A program made the position numbers and the translations under genes. The notes beneath the pieces are model-generated. The model was given only the letters and a program-made list of their open reading frames with translations, was not told the DNA's origin and searched no databases. A stretch of 38,012 nucleotides of DNA from Candidatus Carbonibacillus altaicus (GTDB lineage: Bacteria; Bacillota; Bacilli; Thermicanales; DSM-22653). Numbering within the stretch: position 1 is the stretch's first letter; every line of letters starts with the position of its first letter. Below, one piece after another: positions 1-10,076 of the stretch. The stretch is from assembly GCA_003050645.1 (NCBI GenBank), contig PEBX01000024.1:1-38012 (forward strand). Reading direction: 5' to 3'.

Positions 1-126
1 GTCTCTATAATGAAGACATCAAGTGGCTATATGATCACCTTCCCCTCGGAACAGACGTCACCATTCGCTAAAACCCGTGAACAAGGCGCTCTGGCCGGGA
101 TAGATGGCTTATGGGCTACGTTATAA
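1..126 (+). other. unrecognised left edge with short ORF tail
   Basis: No complete gene lies here. Frame 3 holds the last 22 codons of something coming in from outside the window, ending in TAA at 69-71 (tail residues DHLPLGTDVTIR). I do not recognise it. Frame 1 is open up to TAA at 124-126, just before the YeiH-like segment, but its translation does not resemble that family. The stretch may be a rearrangement junction. Confidence 0.3.
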
Positions 127-339
127 CTCGGTACTTATCTTGCCGTACCGTCTGTTCTCCGTGACACCATTGTTCAAAGCGCCTACTTTTTCCTGGCGAT
201 GGCCATGGCCGGCCTTGGCCTATCAACCGATCTTAAGACTTTTCGCAGTTTAGGCTTGAAAGCGGTGCTCGTCGGATTCATCGGCTCCTTGATCCTCTCC
301 GCTTTTAACGCCACCTGGGTGTATGTGGTGCACCCATGA
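127..339 (+). pseudogene. C-terminal remnant of a YeiH-type putative sulfate exporter
   Basis: Frame 1 reads from just after TAA 124-126 to TGA 337-339, giving about 70 residues. It contains FLAMAMAGLGLSTDLKTF followed by a hydrophobic segment (AVLVGFIGSLILSAF). The small-residue helix, GLSTDL turn and last membrane helix are what I know from the end of the YeiH family (Cons_hypoth698, about 10 membrane helices, often linked to LysR regulators and sulfur metabolism). Only the last part is present. No start codon with a ribosome site precedes it, and an in-frame stop closes the upstream side. I read it as a decayed or truncated copy. The family call rests on memory of the pattern, so it is moderate. 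Confidence 0.5.
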
Positions 340-1206
340 GCGGGCAAAATCGAGGAATACTTCCAGTCTGAGCGACGGATGATGCGGCCGATAGATTAAA
401 GAAAAAGGTCGCTCCAGCACCACATCTGCTAGGGGAAGAAGTGCTAGGTCGCCGTGAAGTGCTTCGCGGGCGACAGCATACTGAGATAAGATGCTAATAC
501 CGAGGTCGTTCATCACCGCTTCTTTAATCCCCGTATTGCTGCTCAAGATAAGCTTGCGTTTGGGAGTAAAATGATGCTTCAAAAAAAGATCATCAAGAAA
601 GGCTCGCGTACCCGAGCCTTCTTCTCTTATCACCCAGGCCCGATCCTCCAGCTCTTTGAGTTTAGGAGGTGTTTTTCTTTTCGTCAACGGATCATGTGGG
701 GGTACGATCAGTGACAGCACATCGGTGAGCCAGTCTTCCCGCACCAGTTCTTTTTTGCTGCTCATCCCCTCAATTAAACCGAGGTCAATCTCTCCAGAAC
801 ATACTTCCATCATGATCTTATCACTGTTTTCCACCATCACTTCTAATTCAACTTGCGGGTAGCGCGAAACAAACTGACTGATTAAGCTGGGCAATACGGC
901 CTCACCGATCGTGTAACTCGCACCGATCCGGAGCGACCCCATAAGGGACCGTTGATGAACATCGAGCTCACGCATCAGTGCGGCTTCCTCGGCTAAAATA
1001 CGCTTGGCATATGTATAAAACACTTCACCTGCTGCCGTCGGCTGGACTTTGCGCGGAGAACGTATAAAAAGTTGAACGCCGAGCGTCTGCTCGAGCTGCT
1101 GGATCTGACCGCTTACCGCAGGCTGTGTGAGATAAAGCTTCTCAGCTGAACGCGTAAAATTTTTCAACTCATAGACTGTTACAAATACTTCTAAAGGGAA
1201 AAACAT
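250..1206 (-). CDS. LysR-family transcriptional regulator
   Basis: A DNA-binding regulator of about 318 residues. The N-terminus (MFFPLEVFVTVYELKNFTRS, then AEKLYLTQPAVSGQIQQLE) is the classic LysR winged helix-turn-helix, residues about 1-60. The rest is the two-lobed substrate-binding-like effector domain. The start at 1206 is preferred over 1224 because TAGGAGC lies just upstream of it. CysL, CbbR and YeiE are the nearest types by appearance, but the inducer cannot be told. The last ~30 codons (250-339) are the antisense of the YeiH-like remnant and are rich in G, D, E and H, unlike a normal LysR end. This suggests that the original stop was lost and the frame now runs into the neighbour. 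Confidence 0.9.
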   Translation of the reverse strand: MFFPLEVFVTVYELKNFTRSAEKLYLTQPAVSGQIQQLEQTLGVQLFIRSPRKVQPTAAGEVFYTYAKRILAEEAALMRELDVHQRSLMGSLRIGASYTIGEAVLPSLISQFVSRYPQVELEVMVENSDKIMMEVCSGEIDLGLIEGMSSKKELVREDWLTDVLSLIVPPHDPLTKRKTPPKLKELEDRAWVIREEGSGTRAFLDDLFLKHHFTPKRKLILSSNTGIKEAVMNDLGISILSQYAVAREALHGDLALLPLADVVLERPFSLIYRPHHPSLRLEVFLDFARSWVHHIHPGGVKSGEDQGADESDEHRFQA

Positions 1207-1316
1207 AAGCCCCGCTCCTATCATCGATGATCCATACAGATAAGCTTTCTTGCCTCCAAATGTTGCTGTACGTCTCCATCGATCGCTATATCTCTATTGT
1301 AAACACATGGAGCACA

Positions 1317-1350
1317 AAAGAAAAGCGCCCCGCTTTATAGGCCGGTGCGC
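1317..1350 (-). terminator. probable terminator of greA-lysS
   Basis: On the minus strand GCGCACC and GGGGCGC arms (one mismatch) are separated by a short loop and followed by TTTTCTTTT. It lies about 115 bases after the lysS stop. The stem is imperfect, so the call is moderate. Confidence 0.5.
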
Positions 1351-1463
1351 GTGTGAACGCATTTTTAATAACCGGGCATATGAGCACGAAGGCGCTTTGA
1401 AACGTCCTTTTAACATTTTGACGTAAGAGTAGGTTTAAGAAAACATGGCGCGATTTTACTCGG

Positions 1464-3026
<1,563 letters not shown>

Positions 3027-3067
3027 TCACTTCACCTCCTGTGCACTGTGCACTGTACCCCGTGCTT

Positions 3068-3550
3068 TCAGTCCTGTTTTTGAATATCGACGATCTTGTA
3101 ACGAATGACCCCGGCCGGAACCTGCACTTCGACCACATCCCCACGCTTTTTCCCTAAAAGCGCTTCGCCTACCGGAGACTCATTCGATATTTTATTTTCT
3201 AGCGGATCGGATTCAGCCGAACCGACGATCGTATAGCTCACCTCTTCATCCAGATCCAGATCATATACGACGACTGTCGAACCGACTGAGACGATATCCG
3301 TGCCGACTTCATCGTCGCTAATGACTTTAACATTACGCAGCATTTTTTCAAGCGTAATGATACGCCCCTCGATAAAGGCCTGTTCATTTTTGGCATCTTC
3401 ATACTCCGAATTTTCACTGAGATCACCGTAGCCGATGGCAATCTTAATGCGTTCGGCGACTTCTTTCCGTTTAACAGTTTTCAGATACTCCAGCTCTTCT
3501 TCCAATTTCTTAAGCCCTGATGCGGTTACAATGACTTCTTTTTCCGACAT
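3068..3550 (-). CDS. greA: transcription elongation factor GreA
   Basis: Rescues backtracked RNA polymerase by stimulating transcript cleavage in the secondary channel. The 160-residue length fits the family (about 158). The N-terminal coiled coil begins [19 protein letters not shown] and carries the acidic tip region [16 protein letters not shown], which holds the Asp/Glu pair needed for cleavage. The C-terminal FKBP-like domain ends VIRYKIVDI. The reading frame is open further upstream, but ATG at 3550 (MSEKEVIV) is preferred: GGGGGA sits 6 bases before it and the length then matches the family. It has its own consensus promoter and a leader hairpin. Confidence 0.97.
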   Translation of the reverse strand: MSEKEVIVTASGLKKLEEELEYLKTVKRKEVAERIKIAIGYGDLSENSEYEDAKNEQAFIEGRIITLEKMLRNVKVISDDEVGTDIVSVGSTVVVYDLDLDEEVSYTIVGSAESDPLENKISNESPVGEALLGKKRGDVVEVQVPAGVIRYKIVDIQKQD

Positions 3551-3633
3551 AGCCATTCCCCCATGAAAGCGTTTGATTCTACTTGAATCGTATCTATGCT
3601 CGTCAAACGCACAATACAATATATTTATCTAAG

Positions 3634-3665
3634 AAAAAAAGCGCTCTTAGAAGCTTCTAGCGCTT
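3634..3665 (-). terminator. intrinsic terminator inside the greA leader
   Basis: On the minus strand a 7-bp stem (AAGCGCT with AGCGCTT) encloses a partly self-pairing loop (AGAAGCTTCT) and runs straight into seven T. It lies about 115 bases after the dusB stop but also about 45-75 bases downstream of the predicted greA transcription start. It can therefore end both dusB readthrough and short greA-leader transcripts. Confidence 0.75.
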
Positions 3666-3711
3666 CAAGACAAAAGACCCCGTTCTCAATTTAGCACCGT
3701 GAATTAACCGT

Positions 3712-3740
3712 ATTATAGTGAAGGGTATCACGTTTGTCAA
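3712..3740 (-). promoter_or_regulatory. consensus sigma-A promoter for greA-lysS
   Basis: On the minus strand TTGACA (3735-3740) and TATAAT (3712-3717) are separated by exactly 17 bases, a perfect match to the vegetative consensus. Transcription should begin near 3705, leaving a leader of about 155 bases before the greA start at 3550. Confidence 0.85.
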
Positions 3741-3780
3741 TCGATGGTCAAAAACGGTCCGATCGCTACGACGGATTCTC

Positions 3781-4797
3781 TCACGCCAGGCTCGTCTCGA
3801 TGCATTCTGCTTCTTCATAAGAAAGGAGTGTGCGCCGCATCTCTTCCCGCGTCTCGGCTTGCTGGGCCTCGTCTTTAAAGCGCGAGGCACCGCGCAACCC
3901 TTTTAAATACCAGGCGGCATGTTTGCGCATTTCCTGAACACCGACGCGTTCACCTTTCAGTTTGATGAGTTCATCCAGATGTTCCAGAGCCAGAGCAATT
4001 TTTTCTCTCGCTGTCGGTTCGGGGAGACGCTCGCCGTGTTCGAGATAACGTGCAATGCGGTAGAGAATCCAAGGATTGCCGAGTGCTGCACGCCCGACCA
4101 TAACCGCGTCGACGCCTGTTTCTTCTATCATTCGCCGCGCATCTTCGGGAGACCGAACATCCCCGTTACCGATGATCGGGATACGCGCGCGCGCTTTGAT
4201 TTCGGCGATTGCCCGCCAGTCCGCCTGCCCTTCGTACATCTGTGCGCGTGTCCGACCATGTACGGCAATGGCGTCCCCCCCAGCTTCTTCGATGGCCTGG
4301 GCGAGCTCCAGATAATACCGGTGCGCGTCATCCCAGCCGAGGCGAATTTTCGCCGTAAGCGGCTTCCGGATGGCCTGGCGCACCGTCCGGTAGAGATCAT
4401 AGACGCGTTCAGGTGAAAGCAGCCACTTTGCCCCTGCTTCGATTTTGTTAATTTTGGGCGCTGGACACCCGAGATTGATATCGATGATGTCGGCATCGGT
4501 GTGCGCGTCAATATAACGCGCCGCTTCCGCCAGGCGCCCCGCATCACCACCGAAAAGTTGTAGCGCGAGCGGCCTTTCCTCCGGATGAACGGTCGTCATG
4601 ATAAGCGTCCGGCTGTTTTTCATAAGTATGCCTTGATCGCTCACCATCTCCGTATAGATGAGCCCTGCACCAAAGCGTTTGGCGATGACGCGAAAAGCAA
4701 TATTCGTCACGCCCGCCATGGGTGCCAGAACAACGCGGTTTTGAATCTCAACCCGACCGATCGACCACGGTCCTCTGAAAGCATGTTTCGTGTTCAT
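3781..4797 (-). CDS. dusB: tRNA-dihydrouridine synthase, DusB/Dus family
   Basis: An FMN enzyme that reduces uridines to dihydrouridine in the tRNA D-loop and nearby positions. It has a TIM barrel from residue about 15: VVLAPMAGVTNIAFRVIAKR for the flavin site, then the family signature DINLGCPAPKI with the catalytic-type Cys at about 111. KIRLGWDD and the HGRTRAQMYEGQADW segment follow, then GNGDVRSPEDA and the phosphate-binding end of the barrel. At 338 residues it is a normal length. The usual GAGSAL after the GCP motif reads EAGAKWL here. AGAGGGGGGAGATC lies before the ATG. It follows folK, as the yacF gene does in Bacillus. Confidence 0.95.
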   Translation of the reverse strand: MNTKHAFRGPWSIGRVEIQNRVVLAPMAGVTNIAFRVIAKRFGAGLIYTEMVSDQGILMKNSRTLIMTTVHPEERPLALQLFGGDAGRLAEAARYIDAHTDADIIDINLGCPAPKINKIEAGAKWLLSPERVYDLYRTVRQAIRKPLTAKIRLGWDDAHRYYLELAQAIEEAGGDAIAVHGRTRAQMYEGQADWRAIAEIKARARIPIIGNGDVRSPEDARRMIEETGVDAVMVGRAALGNPWILYRIARYLEHGERLPEPTAREKIALALEHLDELIKLKGERVGVQEMRKHAAWYLKGLRGASRFKDEAQQAETREEMRRTLLSYEEAECIETSLA

Positions 4798-4876
4798 AAG
4801 ATCTCCCCCCTCTACTCTGAACCAAAAATCAAAACATGTCCCTATATGTGTATTCGATCGTTGCGCGCGCGCTTGA

Positions 4877-5407
4877 TCAATTCTGCCGGACTGAAATGTG
4901 TTGTTTCACTGCCGCCTGAACCCCGTTTTCCGCACGTTCTACCCCCTGCGTATGAAGCGCGTGCAAATGCTCGGCAAACGCGCGTCCGGTTCGTGGATCC
5001 AGCGCACCCGGGTATATTTCGAGAAGCGGGACAAGAACGAAAGCCCGTTCACCCATTCGCGGATGCGGGACGATGAGGCGTTCATCGGAGAGCACCTCAT
5101 CACCATAGAGCAAAAGATCGAGATCAATGGTGCGCGGTCCATAGCGCACCGTTCGCACCCGCCCCAACGCACATTCGATGTCGGAAAGCCGGTCCAAAAG
5201 TCCATGGGGTGTGAGTCCTGTCTCAACTTCGACGACCATATTATAAAAGTGCGGTTGTTCTGTCAACCCCTGTGGCTCCGTGACATAGACAGACGACAAA
5301 GCCATGATGTGCGTGTCCTGAAGTTCTGCTATTTTTTGAAGTGCGGTATGGAGATACATCTCCCGCCTACCCAGGTTGCTGCCCAGGCCGATCCACGCCC
5401 GGCTCAT
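4877..5407 (-). CDS. folK: 2-amino-4-hydroxy-6-hydroxymethyldihydropteridine pyrophosphokinase
   Basis: Transfers pyrophosphate from ATP to the pterin alcohol, giving the substrate used by FolP. The N-terminus AWIGLGSNLGRRE and the metal-binding signature VRYGPRTIDLDLLLYG (about residues 90-105) are both intact, as is the PHPRMGERAFVLVPLLEI segment. The 176 residues are slightly longer than usual, with a C-terminal tail. Its ATG overlaps the folP stop by 4 bases (ATGA), so the two are translationally coupled. folB, which lies between them in Bacillus, is absent. Confidence 0.96.
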   Translation of the reverse strand: MSRAWIGLGSNLGRREMYLHTALQKIAELQDTHIMALSSVYVTEPQGLTEQPHFYNMVVEVETGLTPHGLLDRLSDIECALGRVRTVRYGPRTIDLDLLLYGDEVLSDERLIVPHPRMGERAFVLVPLLEIYPGALDPRTGRAFAEHLHALHTQGVERAENGVQAAVKQHISVRQN

Positions 5408-6324
5408 CGCGCATCGCTTCCCGACGCATCGGTATACGAACGGTCTTTATCTAGCCCCGATCGACCGAAGGCATCGTTCTGATGGATCGGGTTTTTCTGC
5501 CTGGAAGTCCTTACAGTCTCCCACATCTTAAGCGCGCGCACGGTGGATAAAACATCGTGCACGCGAAACATGTGTACGCCTAGTTGATTACCCCACAGCG
5601 CCAGGGCTAGCGATCCTTCCAGACGCGCGGCGATGTCTGTTCCCAGCGTTTTACCGATGACCGACTTACGAGAGACGCCGAGAAGGAGAGGCCGCCCGAA
5701 AGTATGCAAGAGATCTAGATGGGCGAGCATCTCAATATTCATCTCATACGTCTTACCAAACCCGATGCCGGGATCAATGATCACCTGCTCTTGCCTTCCG
5801 CCAGCGCGATCCAAGAGTTCCAGGCTCGCCTTTAAATCATCGATGACTTCCGGAAGAAAACGGTCGTATCGCGCTTCAGAGCGGTTGTGCATGACAATGA
5901 CCGGGACGCGGTGCTCCGCTACAACGCGCGCCATATCGGGATCGCCTTTTAACCCCCAGATATCGTTTACGATATCCGCCCCGGCGGATAGAGCCGCCTC
6001 GGCTACGCTCGCCTTCCATGTATCAATCGAAAGCGGAACGGAGATCCCCACCGCGCGGAGCGCCCGTATAACTGGAATCGTACGCGCAAGCTCCGTTTCG
6101 CGATCGACCGGGATATGCCCGGGACGCGTCGATTCTCCTCCGATATCGATGATATCTGCACCTTCGCGTACCATCTCATGCGCGCGCGCGACCGCCCGAT
6201 CGACGTTGTCGTGGCGGCCGCCATCCGAAAAAGAATCCGGTGTTACATTCAATATACCCATGACGAGCGGTTTTTCTGCGATGCTCAAAACGAGTCGTTC
6301 ACCTGTACGTAACTCCCATCCCAA
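5404..6324 (-). CDS. folP: dihydropteroate synthase
   Basis: Condenses the pterin pyrophosphate from FolK with p-aminobenzoate; it is the sulfonamide target. The signature LVMGILNVTPDSFSDGG starts near residue 22. The second signature is seen as GADIIDIGGESTRPG, followed by SIDTWKASVAEAAL and the C-terminal GVSRKSVIG loop that binds pyrophosphate. The frame is open to 6444, but I place the start at TTG 6322-6324. AGAAGGTG lies 6 bases upstream, no ribosome site supports the earlier ATGs, and the resulting 306 residues fit the family. A ~35-residue polar tail follows the conserved core. Confidence 0.95.
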   Translation of the reverse strand: MGWELRTGERLVLSIAEKPLVMGILNVTPDSFSDGGRHDNVDRAVARAHEMVREGADIIDIGGESTRPGHIPVDRETELARTIPVIRALRAVGISVPLSIDTWKASVAEAALSAGADIVNDIWGLKGDPDMARVVAEHRVPVIVMHNRSEARYDRFLPEVIDDLKASLELLDRAGGRQEQVIIDPGIGFGKTYEMNIEMLAHLDLLHTFGRPLLLGVSRKSVIGKTLGTDIAARLEGSLALALWGNQLGVHMFRVHDVLSTVRALKMWETVRTSRQKNPIHQNDAFGRSGLDKDRSYTDASGSDAR

Positions 6325-6397
6325 ATTGCACACCTTCTTGTCAGCAAGTTTATGACATAGACTTGTTTTAAACATCATGTTTTCATAACTTAAATGC

Positions 6398-7291
6398 TTA
6401 AATGTGCGCGCGTTTGATGAGCGCTTCCACATCACTGAGTTCAATCAAATAACGTCTTTTGCAAAAAGCACAGCGCACTTCCGGACGCTCATCCTGATCG
6501 ATGTACGCCTGAAGCTCTTCGACCGTAAGTACGGCGAGCGAACCGAGGGAGCGTTCATATGAACAATCACACCGAAAAGCGAGCGGTGCTCTCTCCAGTA
6601 CTTCGATATCGGAGCCGATGATGCGCCGGAGGATACGCTCTGCGTCACTTTCTTCTTGCAAAAGGGTCGTCAGCGCGCCCATCTTTTCAATATGTTTTTC
6701 TAAAGATGAGATGACCGTCTCTCCTGCATCCGGCAACGGTTGTACGAGAAACCCACCGGCTGCTTCAATGGTGAGATCAGGCCTCACCAGAACACCCAGA
6801 CCGACGGCGGAAGGGGTTTGTTCGGAGTGCGCAAAATAATACGTAAAATCTTCAGCAAGTTCACCGGAGATGATCGGAGAGACGCCGCGATACGGTTCTT
6901 TCAGTCCCAGGTCTTTCACCACCTCGATCATCCCGCGTCTACCCACAAGCCCTGCCACATCGAGCTTCCCGTGTGCGCCGAGCGGTAGTTCAATCTCCGG
7001 ATGCTGGGCGGTAACCCGAAAATGCCCTTCTCCGTCAGCAAGCGCAATGATCGTACCGATCGGGCCGTTACCCCGTACGTAGATCGTCACGCTTTTTTCA
7101 CCTTTGAGCATCTTACCCATGATCGCCGCCATCGTCCCGGTCCGTCCCAGTGCCGCAGCTCCCGTCATCGACGTTTCTTGCATACGCACGATTTCTTCCA
7201 CACTCCGCGTCGTGCGGGCAAAAAAAACACGAACCTGACCGTCATAGGCCACTGCCCTGAGGTACAGATCATCCGCCCCTGAGCGCTCCAT
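6398..7291 (-). CDS. hslO: redox-regulated chaperone Hsp33
   Basis: A cytoplasmic holdase activated by oxidation. About 297 residues. The N-terminal core runs over about 230 residues and contains TSMTGAAALGRTGTMAAIMG and IRGNG-like phosphate-turn motifs (VRGNGPIGTI). The C-terminal zinc switch is intact: CDC near residues 241-243 and CAFC near 274-277. The start at 7291 is preferred over 7297 because AAAGGGG stands 6 bases before it. It lies 34 bases after coaX, the usual Bacillus partner. Confidence 0.96.
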   Translation of the reverse strand: MERSGADDLYLRAVAYDGQVRVFFARTTRSVEEIVRMQETSMTGAAALGRTGTMAAIMGKMLKGEKSVTIYVRGNGPIGTIIALADGEGHFRVTAQHPEIELPLGAHGKLDVAGLVGRRGMIEVVKDLGLKEPYRGVSPIISGELAEDFTYYFAHSEQTPSAVGLGVLVRPDLTIEAAGGFLVQPLPDAGETVISSLEKHIEKMGALTTLLQEESDAERILRRIIGSDIEVLERAPLAFRCDCSYERSLGSLAVLTVEELQAYIDQDERPEVRCAFCKRRYLIELSDVEALIKRAHI

Positions 7292-7325
7292 GCTCATCCC
7301 CTTTCTATCAAGACTTGCGCACGCA

Positions 7326-8090
7326 TCAAGCGTTCAATTGGGCAATCCAGTTCAACCCATACAGCGTGAGATCCGGTTCATACACGTCGATGAGCGGAGT
7401 CGCCTCCGCAAAAAGGCGGCCTAACCCACCGGTGGCCACGACTTTAGGCGGCTTTTTATACAAGCGCTTCATGCGTTCGATCATCCCTTCAATCAGTCCG
7501 ATATAGCCGTAAAATAGCCCGGACTGCATCGCCTCCACCGTATTGCGCCCGACCACACTGGGGGGCGGAGCAATCTCGACCTTGGGTAACTTGGCAGCAT
7601 TTTGATACAGCGCTTCCATCGAGATGGCAACGCCCGGGGCAATTACCCCACCGCGATAATCACCTGCTTCATCGACCTGACAAAACGTCGTCGCCGTTCC
7701 AAAGTCGATGACAATGAGCGGCGGCCCATACAGGCGAAGCGCGGCCACAGCATTGACAATGCGGTCTGCTCCCACCTCTCGCGGCGCATCGAGCTTAAGG
7801 TTGAGCCCCGTTTTTACACCCGGTCCGACGATCAGCGGCTTTACTGAAAAATAACGTTCGCTCATCTCTTTTAAAGCTGTGGATAAAGGCGGTACGACAC
7901 TGGAGATGATCACGCGATCCACGTCCGAAAACACGAATCCGGTCGCAGAAAAAAAATGCTTTAAAAATACGGCCAGCTCATCGGCGGTACGACGCCGATC
8001 CGTCGACAAGCGCCAGGATGCACGCAATGCCTCATTTTCAAAAACACCGACCACAATATTCGTATTGCCGACATCCAGAGCGAGTAACAT
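7326..8090 (-). CDS. coaX: type III pantothenate kinase
   Basis: Phosphorylates pantothenate in the first step of coenzyme A synthesis. This form belongs to the ASKHA fold and is not feedback-inhibited by CoA. The 254 residues begin MLLALDVGNTNIVVGVF, the phosphate-1 motif. GADRIVNAVAAL and VIDFGTATTFCQVD follow, giving the substrate and adenosine sites, then GGVIAPGV and the late ATGGLG. The ATG at 8090 is chosen because GGGGGGCGAACGC precedes it and the protein then starts directly with the motif. It shares a unit with hslO downstream. Confidence 0.97.
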   Translation of the reverse strand: MLLALDVGNTNIVVGVFENEALRASWRLSTDRRRTADELAVFLKHFFSATGFVFSDVDRVIISSVVPPLSTALKEMSERYFSVKPLIVGPGVKTGLNLKLDAPREVGADRIVNAVAALRLYGPPLIVIDFGTATTFCQVDEAGDYRGGVIAPGVAISMEALYQNAAKLPKVEIAPPPSVVGRNTVEAMQSGLFYGYIGLIEGMIERMKRLYKKPPKVVATGGLGRLFAEATPLIDVYEPDLTLYGLNWIAQLNA

Positions 8091-8216
8091 GCGTTCGCCC
8101 CCCTTTTTCATCCATCCTAAAAAAGATGCACGACCAAAAGTGTGCCATGTATCGAACCCGTTTTTATCCGATAGTCACACGATGAACCGCCACAAAACCC
8201 GAAGATCGACATAGTG

Positions 8217-9899
8217 TCAATAAAGCCCTGTGATCTCCCCCTCCGGTGTTAAGTCGACCTTCAAGGCATTGGGCTTTCGGGGAAGACCCGGCATGGTCAT
8301 GATCTCACCCAGATAAACGACATGAAAGCCCGCCCCGTAGCGCGGTTCGATGCGACGAACATGCACCGTAAATCCTTCCGGTCGTCCACGTCGCGTCGGA
8401 TCATCGCTTAGACTGTACTGCGTTTTGGCCATACAAACCGGGAGACGCGCAGCATCGGTTGCCTCCAGTTCAGCGAGCGTGCGACGCGCTTCATCGGAAA
8501 AAGAGACACCTGCTGCGCCATACACGCCCCGGGCAACCCGCGTGATCTTATCCTCGAGCGGCGTATCTTTTCTGTAAAGGCGCTTTAGATCGCGCGGTTT
8601 TTCTTGAAACGTGTTTAAGACGAGCTCGGCAAGGTTCTTTCCGCCTTCCGGGCCTTCATGGTATACATCGGCGATAGCATAAGGAATACCGGCACGGTTG
8701 AGCGCATCTTCAAAAGCTTCAAGCTCAATGGCGTCATCCTCCGCTCGGCGATTTAAAGCAACGACTGCCGGAACGCCAAACTGTTGCGCGGTTTCCAGAT
8801 GTTTATACAGATTGGTAAGACCTTTATCTAAGGCTGGAACATTCGTCTGGGTGAGATCTTTTAGTGCCACACCACCGTGCATTTTTAAGGCCCGTAAAGT
8901 CGCCACGATGACGATCACATCAGGACTGAATCCGCCGTACAACGTCGTGATATGCATATATTTTTCTGCACCCAGGTCGAAACCAAAACCCGCTTCCGTC
9001 ACCACGACATCATGCGTGAAAAGCGCCATTTTTGTCGCCAGGATGCTGTTCGTCCCGTGCGCTATATTGGCAAAAGGACCGCCGTGAACAAAAGCTGGTG
9101 TACCGTAGCGCGTCTGAACGAGGTTCGGTTTCAAGGCGTCCTTAAGGAGTGCCGCTACCGCTCCGTGCGCCCCCAGATCGCCAACTGTTACCGGTCGCTT
9201 ATCGTACGTATAGCCGATAACGATGCGCGCGACTTGCTCTTTAAGCGCCTGATAAGAATCAACAAGACAGAGAATGGCCATCAGTTCAGAAGTAACGGTG
9301 ATGTCAAAGCCGTCTTCCCGGGGAATGCCGTTTGTCACGCCGCCCAGACCGATCAGTGTATGCCGGAGCGCCCGATCGTTCATATCGATGACCCGCCGCC
9401 AGGTGATGCGCCTCGGATCGATTCCGAGACTGTTTCCCTGCTGCAGGTGGTTATCGATGAGCGCTGCCAGTAAATTGTGCGCAGCGGTGATCGCATGCAG
9501 ATCACCAGTAAAATGCATATTGATATCTTCCATCGGTACGAGTTCAGCCTTCCCTCCACCGGTCGCACCACCTTTTACGCCAAAAATCGGCCCCAGTGAT
9601 GGCTCACGCAACGCCACCGCTGCGCGTACACCGAGCGCACGCAAGGCATCTGCCAAACCGATGGAGACCGTTGTTTTACCTTCCCCAGCGGGCGTCGGGT
9701 TAATTGCGCTCAAAAGCACAAGTTTTCCCTGCTTGCCGCCTTTTAAGCGCTCGTAGGCCGAAAGATCGATTTTTGCTTTATCCCACCCGTAAGGAATCCA
9801 CTCTTCCGGTAAAAAACCTGCCGAGGCCGCAATCTCGGCAATCGGACGCGGCTTGCCAAGCTCCCGGCTCACTTTATCAACCGTCCAATCATCATGCAT
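8217..9899 (-). CDS. fhs: formate-tetrahydrofolate ligase
   Basis: Joins formate to tetrahydrofolate with ATP, giving 10-formyl-THF for purines, fMet and one-carbon flow. The 560 residues match the family. The P-loop PTPAGEGKTT lies at about 68-77. Further signatures are VALREPSLGPIFGVKGGATG, the GDLHAITAAHNLLAA segment, FANIAHGTNS and VVTEAGFGFDLGAEK. An AAGGAAGGG ribosome site precedes the ATG at 9899. Its place between coaX and ftsH is not the Bacillus order. The leader back to the ftsH terminator is about 130 bases, and I could not find a complete ZTP riboswitch in it. Confidence 0.97.
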   Translation of the reverse strand: MHDDWTVDKVSRELGKPRPIAEIAASAGFLPEEWIPYGWDKAKIDLSAYERLKGGKQGKLVLLSAINPTPAGEGKTTVSIGLADALRALGVRAAVALREPSLGPIFGVKGGATGGGKAELVPMEDINMHFTGDLHAITAAHNLLAALIDNHLQQGNSLGIDPRRITWRRVIDMNDRALRHTLIGLGGVTNGIPREDGFDITVTSELMAILCLVDSYQALKEQVARIVIGYTYDKRPVTVGDLGAHGAVAALLKDALKPNLVQTRYGTPAFVHGGPFANIAHGTNSILATKMALFTHDVVVTEAGFGFDLGAEKYMHITTLYGGFSPDVIVIVATLRALKMHGGVALKDLTQTNVPALDKGLTNLYKHLETAQQFGVPAVVALNRRAEDDAIELEAFEDALNRAGIPYAIADVYHEGPEGGKNLAELVLNTFQEKPRDLKRLYRKDTPLEDKITRVARGVYGAAGVSFSDEARRTLAELEATDAARLPVCMAKTQYSLSDDPTRRGRPEGFTVHVRRIEPRYGAGFHVVYLGEIMTMPGLPRKPNALKVDLTPEGEITGLY

Positions 9900-9926
9900 T
9901 CCAACCCTTCCTTTCCCTTCATCATA

Positions 9927-9947
9927 TTAAGGCTTAAGGCTTAAGGA
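9927..9947. repeat. three tandem 7-base units upstream of fhs
   Basis: TTAAGGC, TTAAGGC and TTAAGGA follow one another directly, in the fhs leader about 28 bases before the start codon. The repeat is short and its role is unknown; it may be slippage. Confidence 0.7.
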
Positions 9948-10026
9948 TGAACCTAGACTCCATGGTCCGCCCAATAGCGTGAGGCCTGCTTTCCGCTCCT
10001 CTATTTAAGGTTTAACCATTTTAACC

Positions 10027-10054
10027 AAAAAGAAAGAGCCCTCAGGCTCTTTCT
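10027..10054 (-). terminator. terminator of tilS-hpt-ftsH
   Basis: A perfect 10-bp stem AGAAAGAGCC / GGCTCTTTCT with a 4-base loop is followed by T on the minus strand, 23 bases after the ftsH stop. The spoVG terminator shares the AGAAAGAGC arm. Confidence 0.9.
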
Positions 10055-10076
10055 GGGGCCCATCCGGCAAGCCTGA

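Noticed and set aside
9900-10026. ZTP riboswitch upstream of fhs
   Set aside because: Such riboswitches are common before fhs genes, but the conserved CCGCCTGGGC element is not on the transcribed strand. A GGGCGGACC stretch alone is not enough.
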